From assembly GCF_000430645.1 (NCBI RefSeq), contig NZ_AUMK01000004.1:248001-312000 (forward strand): a stretch of 64,000 bases of DNA, written 5' to 3'. Below are positions 27,576 to 36,590 of the stretch, piece after piece (the first letter of the stretch is position 1; each line of letters starts with the position of its first letter). The notes below the pieces were generated by a model. It was given only the letters and a program-made list of their open reading frames with translations, did not search any database and was not told the origin of the DNA. This DNA is from Aquimarina latercula DSM 2041 (GTDB taxonomy: Bacteria; Bacteroidota; Bacteroidia; Flavobacteriales; Flavobacteriaceae). The translations under genes and the position numbers were made by a program.

Positions 27576-28397
27576 ATGAAATTTGCTTTTGTTCTATTTG
27601 CTCTTTTGACATACATTTCTTCTTATGCTCAGGTCTCTCTTACTGCTGATGGCCCAGGAAACACCTATGAGCTTATTACTTCTAAATTGGCTCCAGGATA
27701 TAATCCTATAGAAGCGCCAGGTATGGTAAGAAAAGATTGTGATAACCATCTTAATTATGGTAAGCACATTAGTGAAGTTTATGATGATGAACTCGCTAAG
27801 AATGTATTTAAATTTGTCATTCATGTTAAAGAAGACAATGACCGTTGCAAAACTTTTGATAGACAACGTAATGAAATAAAAAGCTATAAATCATCACCAG
27901 ATAATCTAAAAGCTACGATTGGGGAAACTGTAGAGTACAAATGGAAATTCAAGATAGATAAAAACTTTAAGCCATCTAAGAACTTTACGCACCTCCATCA
28001 ATTAAAATCTGTAGGAGAAACAGAAAAAGCAAAACCTATTATCACCCTTACAGCTAGAAAAGGAAGTGTTGATAAATTAGAGCTTAGACATTCTAGCGGA
28101 AAAGATCAAAATACACTTAAAAAAGTAGATTTGGACCTATTAAGAGGTAATTGGGTAATGGTTACAGAAAAAGTTACTTACGGAAACTTAGGTAAAACCT
28201 CTTACGATATATCTATCGCCAATATAAAAACAGGGAAAATAATTTTGGAATACCAGAGTACTAACCTACAAATATGGAATGCAGGTGCAGAATTCGTTAG
28301 ACCAAAATGGGGAATCTATAGGAGTTTAAAAAACGCACAAAACCTTAGAGATGAAGAAGTACTATTTGCAGATTTTTCTATTAAAGAAAGTAAATAA
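27576..28397 (+). CDS. Secreted jelly-roll polysaccharide lyase-like protein, short paralogue
   Basis: 273 residues. It clearly shares the upstream gene's catalytic-domain layout: GPGNTYELI near the N-terminus, FDRQRNEIKSY, FTHLHQLKSV, LRGNWV and FVRPKWGIYRSL. It ends directly after the jelly roll without a sorting domain, so after signal cleavage (SYAQ) it would stay periplasmic or be released another way. The differing destination suggests division of labour: surface cutting by the first copy, periplasmic cutting by this one. The enzyme activity is inferred. Confidence 0.65.
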   Translation: MKFAFVLFALLTYISSYAQVSLTADGPGNTYELITSKLAPGYNPIEAPGMVRKDCDNHLNYGKHISEVYDDELAKNVFKFVIHVKEDNDRCKTFDRQRNEIKSYKSSPDNLKATIGETVEYKWKFKIDKNFKPSKNFTHLHQLKSVGETEKAKPIITLTARKGSVDKLELRHSSGKDQNTLKKVDLDLLRGNWVMVTEKVTYGNLGKTSYDISIANIKTGKIILEYQSTNLQIWNAGAEFVRPKWGIYRSLKNAQNLRDEEVLFADFSIKESK

Positions 28398-28441
28398 TTG
28401 ACATTAGCAGAATTAATCACCTATAAAAATATTTTTTCGCT

Positions 28442-29296
28442 CTACAGATCAAAGACTCTACTTAAATTAAACCCAAAGAAAAAATCACCATCTCCCCAAT
28501 CTCCAGATCCTTGACCTAAGAAACCATTTTCAAACATAGGCTGTGCATTTGTAAAATGAACCTGAAATACATGACCTCCTGTTTCTATATCAAAACCTAT
28601 TGATAATGGATTTTTAAAAGTAGAAGTACTACTTCTATTAAAATGATATCCGTAATCTACATTAAGACTAAAACGTTTCGTTAATTTGTAACGACCTCCT
28701 ACTCCCATAATAAACTGAGAATTATCCTGATCATCAAATCTAACAAAATTTTCATGTAAATAAGACGGTGCTAGTTCTAATGAAAGTCTTTTACTTACCT
28801 TTCTAGAAATTAAAACCTGAGACACATAAGATAATCTATTATTAAATTCTAATTTAGGTAATTGATTTTTTTCTAAACCTGTATTAATCGTTAATAAATT
28901 ATATCCAACAATAGTAAAAGGGAATCCGTTTTTTTTCTGTCTTGTTAATCTATACTTAATATGAGCTCCATAGGTTTTTTGAAAAGAGCTACGTGCAATC
29001 CCAACATTTAGTCCATCCGTTATACCATAAATAAATTTAAGTTGAGTAACGGCTTGATCCAATCCAAAAAAATCATCAATTCCATTTTCTACACTACCAA
29101 AACGGTGAGCAACTACAAAAAATAAACTACGTTTATTAACCAATTTTGTAGATTCAAAATTTACAATCTTAAGTCCCTTAAAAGTAGATGTAACATAATT
29201 ATCTTCTTGAACATCCGACTCTAACTCATTTAATAAATCATCTTGAGCAAGTGTAATATATGGTAGTAAAAATAAAATGAATAAGAGTTTTTTCAT
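28442..29296 (-). CDS. DUF5777-type outer-membrane beta-barrel protein
   Basis: 284 residues. Signal peptide (MKKLLFILFLLPYITLAQ). The body is alternating amphipathic strands (for example SLFFVVAHRFGSVENGIDDFFGLD, a DUF5777 signature) ending in an aromatic-rich final strand FFFGFNLSRVFDL, typical of a barrel. The function is unknown. It follows an OB-fold protein by 31 bases, and the DUF5777/OB-fold/mono-haem/YceI grouping looks like one functional neighbourhood. Confidence 0.7.
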   Translation of the reverse strand: MKKLLFILFLLPYITLAQDDLLNELESDVQEDNYVTSTFKGLKIVNFESTKLVNKRSLFFVVAHRFGSVENGIDDFFGLDQAVTQLKFIYGITDGLNVGIARSSFQKTYGAHIKYRLTRQKKNGFPFTIVGYNLLTINTGLEKNQLPKLEFNNRLSYVSQVLISRKVSKRLSLELAPSYLHENFVRFDDQDNSQFIMGVGGRYKLTKRFSLNVDYGYHFNRSSTSTFKNPLSIGFDIETGGHVFQVHFTNAQPMFENGFLGQGSGDWGDGDFFFGFNLSRVFDL

Positions 29297-29327
29297 GAAC
29301 GAGGTTTTAAAATACTATAAAAAGAAA

Positions 29328-29711
29328 TTATTTAATAATTGATGCTTGGTCTAACTTAACTACTTCTAGAAGTTCGTCATAACCGATGCATCTGCCCTTT
29401 ATGATATATTGTGAACGTAAACTAGATGCAGTAATATTGTGATCAGTATCAAAAGTGCAATACGCAGCTTCATTGAGCATTAAAGAATTAGTTTCTATCT
29501 CTGTCACTTCTCCTTTAACAATAATTGTTTTATTTAAATACTTTTTAGAAGCTGTATCTGAGCTTTCCGAAAATTCTCTTACCAAATCAGTAGCATCAAC
29601 TGTAAATTCCGCTTTTTCCTCCTGAATATCCCTATGAGATTGATACACATATTTATATCCAACAAAAGCCGCAATTCCTAAAATTAAAATTACTATGAGT
29701 AGTTTTTTCAT
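29328..29711 (-). CDS. Membrane-anchored OB-fold (tRNA_anti-like) protein
   Basis: 127 residues. One N-terminal membrane helix (LLIVILILGIAAFVGYKYVY), then an OB-fold of the tRNA_anti-like family: YLNKTIIVKGEVTEIETNSLMLN and SQYIIKGRCIGYDELLEVVKLDQA. In Bacteroidetes this small family is common next to YceI and DUF5777 genes. Its ligand is unknown; despite the name there is no evidence for RNA binding. Confidence 0.7.
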   Translation of the reverse strand: MKKLLIVILILGIAAFVGYKYVYQSHRDIQEEKAEFTVDATDLVREFSESSDTASKKYLNKTIIVKGEVTEIETNSLMLNEAAYCTFDTDHNITASSLRSQYIIKGRCIGYDELLEVVKLDQASIIK

Positions 29712-29838
29712 TGTGTATTTTCCGTTTAAACTTGTTTTAAAAGTATGAAAATTATCTACCTAATGAAACATATTTTTGCATATCAATTAAATTTGATCTA
29801 ATTTTTACCTTCCAAAACTAGAACTCAATAGGCAATTT

Positions 29839-30204
29839 ATGAAAATAAATATTTTAAAATTTTTGATTTTTTGTATGATTTTATTCAACATAAGTTGTGA
29901 AAATGATAGCGAAAAAGATTTAATAGATATCACACCTGTTACCTTGGTTACTTATAACAATAATGTAAAGGCTATCGTTGATAGTAACTGTACTACTTGT
30001 CATAATGATCCACCGATTAACTTTGCTCCTATGCCACTTTTAACTTTTGATCAGGTAAAGGAGGCTGTGGATAACAGAGGGTTACTAGAGAGAGTTTCTT
30101 CAGAAGATATTAGTTTTTTGATGCCTTCTGGAGGTCCAAGGTTACCACAAGCGACCATTGATATTATATTACAATGGAATACTGATGGATTATTAGAACA
30201 ATAA
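29839..30204 (+). CDS. Mono-haem cytochrome c-like lipoprotein
   Basis: 121 residues. Lipobox NISCE (Cys20). A single haem-attachment motif CTTCH (51-55), with a candidate distal Met in FLMPSGGPRLP. The length fits a small class I cytochrome c domain on a lipid anchor. It probably carries electrons in the periplasm; the partner is not in the window. It lies 12 bases before yceI, probably one transcript. A TATTTTTG (29771-29778) and a TAAATTTG (29788-29795) upstream are candidate -7 elements. Confidence 0.78.
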   Translation: MKINILKFLIFCMILFNISCENDSEKDLIDITPVTLVTYNNNVKAIVDSNCTTCHNDPPINFAPMPLLTFDQVKEAVDNRGLLERVSSEDISFLMPSGGPRLPQATIDIILQWNTDGLLEQ

Positions 30205-30216
30205 AACCATATACCC

Positions 30217-30756
30217 ATGAAAAATATCTTATTCTTTTTGTTAATGCTTGTTTCAGGATCTATTCTTGCGCAAGGAAAATTTATTACCAAGAAAGGTACT
30301 ATTAGTTTTGAAGCTTCTGTGCCATCTTTTGAAGAAGTAAAAGCTAAAAACAGTACCGTAACTGCCATTTTAAATACTGATAACGGTGACTTTGCTGCTT
30401 TAGCCTTAATAAAAGGTTTCAGGTTTAAGAATGCTTTGATGGAAGAACACTTTAATGAAAACTATATTGAATCTGACGATTATCCCAAAGCTACTTTTAA
30501 AGGTAAGCTTGTAGACTTTGATATCAGTAATATTCAAAATGAATATGCGATTAAAGGAACATTATCATTACACGGAAAAACAAAGGAAATCGAGGTAAAA
30601 GGCGTAGTCAATAAAGATGGTGATGATACAATTTCTATCGCTTCATCTTTTATAACAAAACCTGAAGAGTTCGATATTAAAATTCCAAGTATCGTTAGTA
30701 AAAAGATCGCTGATGATATTTCGGTATCGCTAAATTTTATTTTAAAAAAGAAATAG
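30217..30756 (+). CDS. YceI-family periplasmic lipid-binding protein
   Basis: 179 residues. Signal peptide (SGSILAQ). The YceI lipocalin-like barrel is seen in FRFKNALMEEHFNENYIESD, the family's central motif, and DYPKATFKGKL followed by GTLSLHGKTKEIEV. YceI proteins bind polyisoprenoids. It is cotranscribed with the mono-haem lipoprotein and has a hairpin terminator behind it. Confidence 0.9.
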   Translation: MKNILFFLLMLVSGSILAQGKFITKKGTISFEASVPSFEEVKAKNSTVTAILNTDNGDFAALALIKGFRFKNALMEEHFNENYIESDDYPKATFKGKLVDFDISNIQNEYAIKGTLSLHGKTKEIEVKGVVNKDGDDTISIASSFITKPEEFDIKIPSIVSKKIADDISVSLNFILKKK

Positions 30757-30762
30757 TTTTTT

Positions 30763-30799
30763 AATATTTCAATTTTTCAACTTGAAATATTCCTTTTTT
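30763..30799 (+). terminator. Terminator after yceI
   Basis: AATATTTCAA / TTGAAATATT, a perfect 10-bp stem with a 9-nt loop, followed by CC and a run of T. Confidence 0.7.
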
Positions 30800-30855
30800 A
30801 AATCTAATTTTTCCTTTTTAGTACATTTTTATTGAATGTCTGTATCATAATCATG

Positions 30856-30906
30856 TTTATTAGCGCTAATAAACTGTTTGAATATGGTTTCATTCAAAAC
30901 CATATT
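30856..30906. promoter_or_regulatory. Palindrome and stem-loop ahead of the glycan locus
   Basis: TTTATTAGCGCTAATAAA (30856-30873) is an 18-bp perfect palindrome. It is followed by AATATGGTTT / AAACCATATT (30881-30890 and 30897-30906), a perfect 10-bp stem with a 6-nt loop. Both lie in the 280-base gap before the nucleotidyltransferase gene. They could be an operator and a leader hairpin. Confidence 0.4.
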
Positions 30907-31035
30907 ATTAATATATAATTAGGAGCTATGTAAATAACTATATAATCAACATATTCAGATTCAAACACACTAATTAATTATTAAAAAATGATATAATGTT
31001 ATTTTTAATAACGTCTAATTAAAACTCAACTCTCG

Positions 31036-31935
31036 GTGAAATCTCTTAAAACGTTGCTATATTTTTCCATTTTTAAATATCCTCTTTCAGCCGAAGAGAT
31101 TTATTTGTTTTCTGCTGCCTCTGATCAAAGTGAAATCAAAAACGAACTTGAATATCTCAAAAAAAAGGGAGTTATTTCTTATGATAACAGTTATTATTTT
31201 CTAGATGGAAACTTACAATCTGTTTCTCGTCGTATAGAAGGAAATAAAATGGCTAAATCTGTTATGCAAAAAGCAATTAAAAAAGGTACTTTAATTGCTA
31301 AGTTTCCTTATGTAAAAGCTGTTGGTATTTCTGGCGCTTTGTCTAAAAATTATCACGATAAAGATGGTGATGTTGATTTTTTTGTGATTACAAAATCAGA
31401 ACGGCTTTGGGTTGCAAGAACGCTATTAATGTTGTACAAGAAAATATTCTTATTCAATTCCAGAAAGTTCTTTTGTATCAATTACTTTATAGCGGAAAAT
31501 TCATTAGAAATATCAGAAAAAAATATATTTACGGCTACCGAATTATTAACGTTAATTCCGGTTTCTGGAGATTTCACTAGTTTCTATAGACAAAACCAAT
31601 GGGTTTCTAACTTTTTACCCAATTTAGAAATAGGTAAATCTTCCGTCAAAAATTTAAAAAGTAAGCCTCTAATAACTAGAATTATAGAATTAATACTAAA
31701 CACTAAAATCGGAAATAGTTTAGAACGTATTTTTCTAAAAATGACATTAAAAAAGTGGAATACTAAATTTAAGACTTTACACAAAGATGATTTTGACATA
31801 GCAATGAAATCAACGGATGGGGTATCCAAACATCATCCTAGAAATTTTCAGAAAAAGGTCATTGACAGGTTAAACAAACGATACAATGAATTTCAATTAA
31901 AATATAATATAGAATTAGAAAAAGAGCATGCTTGA
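31036..31935 (+). CDS. Nucleotidyltransferase-like protein heading the glycan locus
   Basis: 299 residues from a GTG start; the next gene overlaps its end by 8 bases. The N-terminal 70 residues look like a winged helix (SIFKYPLSAEEIY, then KKKGVISYDNSYYFLDG). The middle has a polymerase-beta-type nucleotidyltransferase signature, AVGISGALSKNYHDKDGD followed by VDFFVIT, with two Asp as candidate metal ligands. The rest is helical. Related genes sit next to B12 radical SAM genes in other bacteria, but the substrate is unknown. Confidence 0.6.
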   Translation: MKSLKTLLYFSIFKYPLSAEEIYLFSAASDQSEIKNELEYLKKKGVISYDNSYYFLDGNLQSVSRRIEGNKMAKSVMQKAIKKGTLIAKFPYVKAVGISGALSKNYHDKDGDVDFFVITKSERLWVARTLLMLYKKIFLFNSRKFFCINYFIAENSLEISEKNIFTATELLTLIPVSGDFTSFYRQNQWVSNFLPNLEIGKSSVKNLKSKPLITRIIELILNTKIGNSLERIFLKMTLKKWNTKFKTLHKDDFDIAMKSTDGVSKHHPRNFQKKVIDRLNKRYNEFQLKYNIELEKEHA

Positions 31936-33391
31936 TATTTTGTTTTCACATTCTTATTACTACCCTTTAGATCTTAAACAATGGAAGAATCAAACACCTT
32001 ATCCTCCATTAGGAACTATATACGCTGCTTCTTTAATGCGAGAAAAGGGTTTTACGGTTGATCTTTTTGACACCAACCTAAGAGATAACCCATATGACAT
32101 TGAAAAAGAAATAATAGAAAAGAAACCTAGATTTATGGTTTTATATGATGATGGCTTTAATTACCTGACAAAAATGTGTTTAACTACTATGCGTGAAGCC
32201 GCTTTTGAGATGATGAGAATTGGGAAAAGCCATAATTGCACTATAATTGTCAATAGTTCTGATGCTACAGATCATTATCCTAAATATTTATACAATGGTG
32301 CTGATTATATTATCCAAGGAGAAGGAGAACTGGCTTTATTAGAACTTATTTCGGCTCTTAAAAATGAGCAGCCAATAGAAAAAATTAAAAGCCTTGTATA
32401 TAAAAAAGATGAAAACACTGTTACTAATCCTAAACGAGAAGTTTTAAAAAAACTAGATGAGTTACCTATGCCCGCATGGGATCTTGTGGACATTAATTCT
32501 TATAAGAAAGTATGGCATGATGGAGGTAAAGAATTTACTCTAAATCTTGCTACTACCAGAGGGTGTCCATTTAAATGCAACTGGTGCGCTAAACCAATTT
32601 ATGGAAATAGATATAATACGCATTCTCCAGAATATATAGTAAACCACATACAATATTTACAGAAAAACTATGATGTCGAACGTTTTTGGATGTGTGACGA
32701 TATTTTTGGTTTAACTCCAGGATGGGTGCAGAATTTTAATCAAGAACTAAAAAACACAAATACTACACTAAAGTATTACATCCAAAGTAGAGTTGATTTA
32801 TTACTTAAAGAAGATACTATAGATGCTCTTGCTGAATCTGGATTACAAGAAGTTTGGGTTGGAGCAGAAAGTGGTTCTCAATCCATCCTCGATGCTATGG
32901 ATAAAGGAACTAAAGTAGAAGAAATATACAATGCCACAACGTTACTAAAAGATAAGAATATACGAGTAGCATTTTTTATTCAATTTGGTTATCTCGGTGA
33001 AACCAAAGATGATATTTCTAAAACTATAAAAATGATAAAAGAACTAGTTCCAGATGACCTAGGTATATCCGTATCTTATCCACTTCCGGGAACTAAATTT
33101 TATGATAAAGTAAAAGATGATCTTCGATTCAAAGCAAATTGGACAGACTCGGATGATTTAGCCATGATGTTTAAGAGTACTTATAATTCTAAATACTATA
33201 AAAAACTACATAGATATGTACATAAGGAATATAGAAAAAGTCAAGGACTACGATTCCTAAAAGCTACTCTAAAGAGTCCTTCTAAAATTTCTACTAATAC
33301 ACTAAAACGAATATCATATTTACTGTATTATTTCCCAAGTGCATATATGGATGCTCAGATTTTAAAAAGAATGGAACATATTAATGAATGA
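31928..33391 (+). CDS. B12-binding-domain radical SAM enzyme 1
   Basis: 487 residues. The N-terminal Rossmann-like B12-binding domain (about 1-150) has PYPPLGTIYAASLMREKGF and GADYIIQGEGE. The radical SAM barrel (about 195-400) has the cluster motif C-x3-C-x2-C in RGCPFKCNWCAK (about 212-219), and VWVGAESGSQSILDAMDKG is the SAM/GxE region. The C-terminal tail is basic and helical. This class includes methylases and ring-forming enzymes acting on lipids, phosphonates and antibiotics. It is in an operon with a methyltransferase and a second such enzyme. Confidence 0.85.
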   Translation: MLDILFSHSYYYPLDLKQWKNQTPYPPLGTIYAASLMREKGFTVDLFDTNLRDNPYDIEKEIIEKKPRFMVLYDDGFNYLTKMCLTTMREAAFEMMRIGKSHNCTIIVNSSDATDHYPKYLYNGADYIIQGEGELALLELISALKNEQPIEKIKSLVYKKDENTVTNPKREVLKKLDELPMPAWDLVDINSYKKVWHDGGKEFTLNLATTRGCPFKCNWCAKPIYGNRYNTHSPEYIVNHIQYLQKNYDVERFWMCDDIFGLTPGWVQNFNQELKNTNTTLKYYIQSRVDLLLKEDTIDALAESGLQEVWVGAESGSQSILDAMDKGTKVEEIYNATTLLKDKNIRVAFFIQFGYLGETKDDISKTIKMIKELVPDDLGISVSYPLPGTKFYDKVKDDLRFKANWTDSDDLAMMFKSTYNSKYYKKLHRYVHKEYRKSQGLRFLKATLKSPSKISTNTLKRISYLLYYFPSAYMDAQILKRMEHINE

Positions 33392-34175
33392 GAGTTTTGA
33401 CATAGCGGCGATAACCTATGATACTACTTTTACTCATAGTAAAATTGGCAAACTCCAAAGAAACTTGGTGTTTGATCATTTGACAAAAATGCTTCCGCCA
33501 AATCAAAAATTAGATATTCTAGAAATTAATTGTGGTACTGGTCATGATGCAATATGGCTAGCTGAACAAGGACATCGTGTTATTGCTACAGATATATCAT
33601 CAGAAATGATTTCAATCGCTAAATCGAAGCAACATAACCAGATCAAAGATCTAGAGTTTCTACAACTAGATATTAACAAGCTAAGCACATTAAATTCTGA
33701 ACAGCCTTTTGATTTGATATTTTCAGATTTTGGAGGATTAAATTGTCTTTCTCCAGATCAATTAAAAGAGTTTTTTATAGCCGCTCAGGCAAAATTAAAA
33801 CCAAATGGAATAATCATAGGAGTTATTATGCCTAAGCAATGTTTGATGGAGAATATTTATTTCACGATGAAAGGTAAATTCAAACAAGCTTTTAGACGTA
33901 ATACTGATAATGTAGTCATAGCAAATGTCGACGGAGTCGATGTAAATACTTGGTACTATAATCCAAAAATGATACAGAAAATATCTAGCAAATTATTTAA
34001 AACAAATGAATTAAAACCCATCGGATTATGGATCCCTCCTTCTTATCTTGAATCGTTTTTTAAGAACAAGTCGGGAATTTTAAAAATCTTATCAAATCTG
34101 GATATGTTTTTCCGTCGTTTCGCATTCCTATCAAAATATAGTGATCATTATCTAATTTCCCTCATCAAAAAATGA
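33384..34175 (+). CDS. Class I SAM-dependent methyltransferase
   Basis: 263 residues. LDILEINCGTGHDAIWLAEQ is motif I (usually E-x-G-x-G; here EINCGTG), VIATDISSEMI is the acidic loop binding the SAM ribose, and FDLIFSDFGGLNCL is motif IV. Both ends overlap radical SAM genes (by 8 and 4 bases), so all three are co-translated. Substrate unknown; a sugar or lipid intermediate of the locus is likely. Confidence 0.85.
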   Translation: MNESFDIAAITYDTTFTHSKIGKLQRNLVFDHLTKMLPPNQKLDILEINCGTGHDAIWLAEQGHRVIATDISSEMISIAKSKQHNQIKDLEFLQLDINKLSTLNSEQPFDLIFSDFGGLNCLSPDQLKEFFIAAQAKLKPNGIIIGVIMPKQCLMENIYFTMKGKFKQAFRRNTDNVVIANVDGVDVNTWYYNPKMIQKISSKLFKTNELKPIGLWIPPSYLESFFKNKSGILKILSNLDMFFRRFAFLSKYSDHYLISLIKK

Positions 34176-35548
34176 GTATAGTTCTTACCCACGCATATTA
34201 TCTAAGTACAGATCCTAAGGAACAAAGGATCATGAAACCCTATCCTCCTCTAGGACAGCTTTATATTTCTGGATACTTAAAAGAGTACGGTTTAGAGAAT
34301 TATGTTTTTGACACAACATTTAGCTCTAAAAAAGAGCAACTAAGTTTTATAGCATCCAAGAAACCAGATGTAGTAGCTATATATGCAAATCTAATGACTA
34401 AAGTAGAAGTCATTAAACTTATTAAAACACTAGTTACAGAAGCTACGTACGGTTTCCCAAAAATAGTACTAGGAGGCCCTGATGTTACTTATAACACCGA
34501 AAATTACTTAAGATCTGGTGCTCAATATATCGTAATCGGTGAAGGAGAAGAAACGTTATATGAACTCCATCAAGCGATTAAAAACAAAACCGATATACAC
34601 GCAGTTTCAGGAATTGCATATTTAGATAATGACAAAGTAGTAAAAACTACTGCCAGAATAAAAATGAAAGATTTATCAGTGCTTCCACTCCCAAACCGAG
34701 AAGCTATTGATATGCAAAAATATCTTGATACTTGGAAAAATAACCATGGACAAAGTTCTATGACCATTAGTACTCAGCGTGGTTGTCCATATACTTGTAA
34801 ATGGTGTAGTACAGCAGTTTATGGACAGAGCTATCGAAGAAGACCTGCTAATCTTGTAGCACAAGAATTAGCTATGCTTAAAAGAGAATACAATCCTGAT
34901 ACCATATGGTTTGTTGATGATGTATTTACAGTAAGTCATAAATGGTTAGCAGAATTTCATAAAGAAGTGATACAACAAGATGCTATTATTCCTTTTGAAT
35001 GTATTACCCGAGCAGAACGTTTAAATGATGAAGTTTTACAACAGTTAAAAGAAGCTGGTTGTTATCGGATATGGATTGGTGCAGAAAGTGGTTCACAAAA
35101 AATAGTGGATGCAATGGATCGAAGAGTTAAAGTAGAAACAGTAAGAGAAGCCATCCAGAAAACTAATCAATTAGGTATCGAAACCGGAACTTTTATTATG
35201 GTAGGATATCCTGGTGAAGATGAAAAAGATATCGCAGAAACCATACATCATCTAAAAGTAGCGAACCCTACTCATTTTACAATCACTGTTGCTTATCCAA
35301 TAAAAGGAACTTCTCTATATAATGAAATCGAAAATGATATCACTATACAACCGGATTGGAATACCTCAACAGATAGAGACATTGATTTTAAAAGAACTTA
35401 TCATCGTAAATTCTATGATTTTGCTGTAAGAAGAATTGTTAATGAAGTAAACTATTTTAAAAACAGAAATAACCTAAAAGAAAAATTAAAATTAAAAGTA
35501 AAATCGATAGCCGCTTTACTACTAATGAAATATTATAAATTGAGATAA
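34172..35548 (+). CDS. B12-binding-domain radical SAM enzyme 2
   Basis: 458 residues. Same layout as enzyme 1: B12-binding domain (PYPPLGQLYISGYLKEYG, GAQYIVIGEGEE), radical SAM barrel with RGCPYTCKWCST (about 204-211) and IWIGAESGSQKIVDAMDRR, and a basic C-terminal tail. The two enzymes are clearly paralogous yet different enough to suggest separate steps or substrates. ATG overlaps the methyltransferase stop by 4 bases. Confidence 0.85.
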   Translation: MSIVLTHAYYLSTDPKEQRIMKPYPPLGQLYISGYLKEYGLENYVFDTTFSSKKEQLSFIASKKPDVVAIYANLMTKVEVIKLIKTLVTEATYGFPKIVLGGPDVTYNTENYLRSGAQYIVIGEGEETLYELHQAIKNKTDIHAVSGIAYLDNDKVVKTTARIKMKDLSVLPLPNREAIDMQKYLDTWKNNHGQSSMTISTQRGCPYTCKWCSTAVYGQSYRRRPANLVAQELAMLKREYNPDTIWFVDDVFTVSHKWLAEFHKEVIQQDAIIPFECITRAERLNDEVLQQLKEAGCYRIWIGAESGSQKIVDAMDRRVKVETVREAIQKTNQLGIETGTFIMVGYPGEDEKDIAETIHHLKVANPTHFTITVAYPIKGTSLYNEIENDITIQPDWNTSTDRDIDFKRTYHRKFYDFAVRRIVNEVNYFKNRNNLKEKLKLKVKSIAALLLMKYYKLR

Positions 35549-35575
35549 AATTCTTTATTTAAAAATGGATGATAT

Positions 35576-36562
35576 ATGATTAGTGTTGTAATACCAACCA
35601 GAAATAGATTAGAATCTTTAAATAGAGTATTAGATTCTCTATATAAACAGGCTCTAAAACCTAAAGAAATAATCATTATTGACTCCAGTGATCAAGCTTT
35701 TACAACTAAAGATCTCATTACACCACCTAATACTATTAATTTAATTTTGGAGCGATCCACTCCTTCAGTTTGTGAACAAAGAAATATCGGTATTAAATTA
35801 AGTTCAAATCCTATTATTTTATTAAGTGATGATGATTTAGTCTTCGAAGAAGAATATACATTAACATTATATGACTATCTGAAAAAAAATCCCTCTAAAA
35901 AAGCTGCTAGTGGAATAATTTTAGAAAAAAATACAAAAGATGAATGGGCATATGCCAATGAGATTTCTGATGTAAAACTAATTTATAATTGGTTCTTTGG
36001 ACTTTCTATCTTTTCTGATTTATCTAAAAGTAAAAGAGGCAATATTCTTGTTAACCGAATAAAAACTAAATTATCTAACAAAGGAAACCAAATCTCAAAA
36101 GCAGGATGGCCTATTTTCGTAAACTGGAATAAAGATGAAAATAATTTTCCTTTTTTTTCATTAATGGGTGCAATGATAAGAAAACCTGAAGAAGATTTAT
36201 TTGATCCCGTTTTCATATTTAATGGTATTGGAGATAATTATGATGCTTGTATTAAATTAGGCTTTAATATTACCATTCTAAAAAAGATTAAAGCTTTTCA
36301 TTACAAGGAAATAACGAATCGAATCAATCCAAAAGAAGGTTTCTATTACCGAACTTCAGCATTACATTATATACTACTTAACAATTCTAATTTCTCAAGT
36401 TCAAATCGTTTATTTTTACTTTGGTCCTTGATTGGAGTTTTAATTCCAAACTTTCTTAAAATAGATACAGAAATGATAAAATATAATCTGATACTAATCT
36501 TCAGAATATTATTTAAAAAAAATCTATATCAAAAAGAAAATATTAATAATATCAGCACATAA
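35576..36562 (+). CDS. Family 2 glycosyltransferase
   Basis: 328 residues. The GT-A N-terminus SVVIPTRNRLESLNRVLDSL binds the nucleotide sugar; the DxD-like metal site is LLSDDDLVF (about 82-90). The C-terminal third has hydrophobic stretches (LFLLWSLIGVLIPNF) that may touch the membrane. It should add one sugar to a lipid-linked glycan. It is 27 bases after the second radical SAM gene. Confidence 0.85.
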   Translation: MISVVIPTRNRLESLNRVLDSLYKQALKPKEIIIIDSSDQAFTTKDLITPPNTINLILERSTPSVCEQRNIGIKLSSNPIILLSDDDLVFEEEYTLTLYDYLKKNPSKKAASGIILEKNTKDEWAYANEISDVKLIYNWFFGLSIFSDLSKSKRGNILVNRIKTKLSNKGNQISKAGWPIFVNWNKDENNFPFFSLMGAMIRKPEEDLFDPVFIFNGIGDNYDACIKLGFNITILKKIKAFHYKEITNRINPKEGFYYRTSALHYILLNNSNFSSSNRLFLLWSLIGVLIPNFLKIDTEMIKYNLILIFRILFKKNLYQKENINNIST

Positions 36563-36590
36563 TAATGATTAAAACATTTGATTTTAAATT

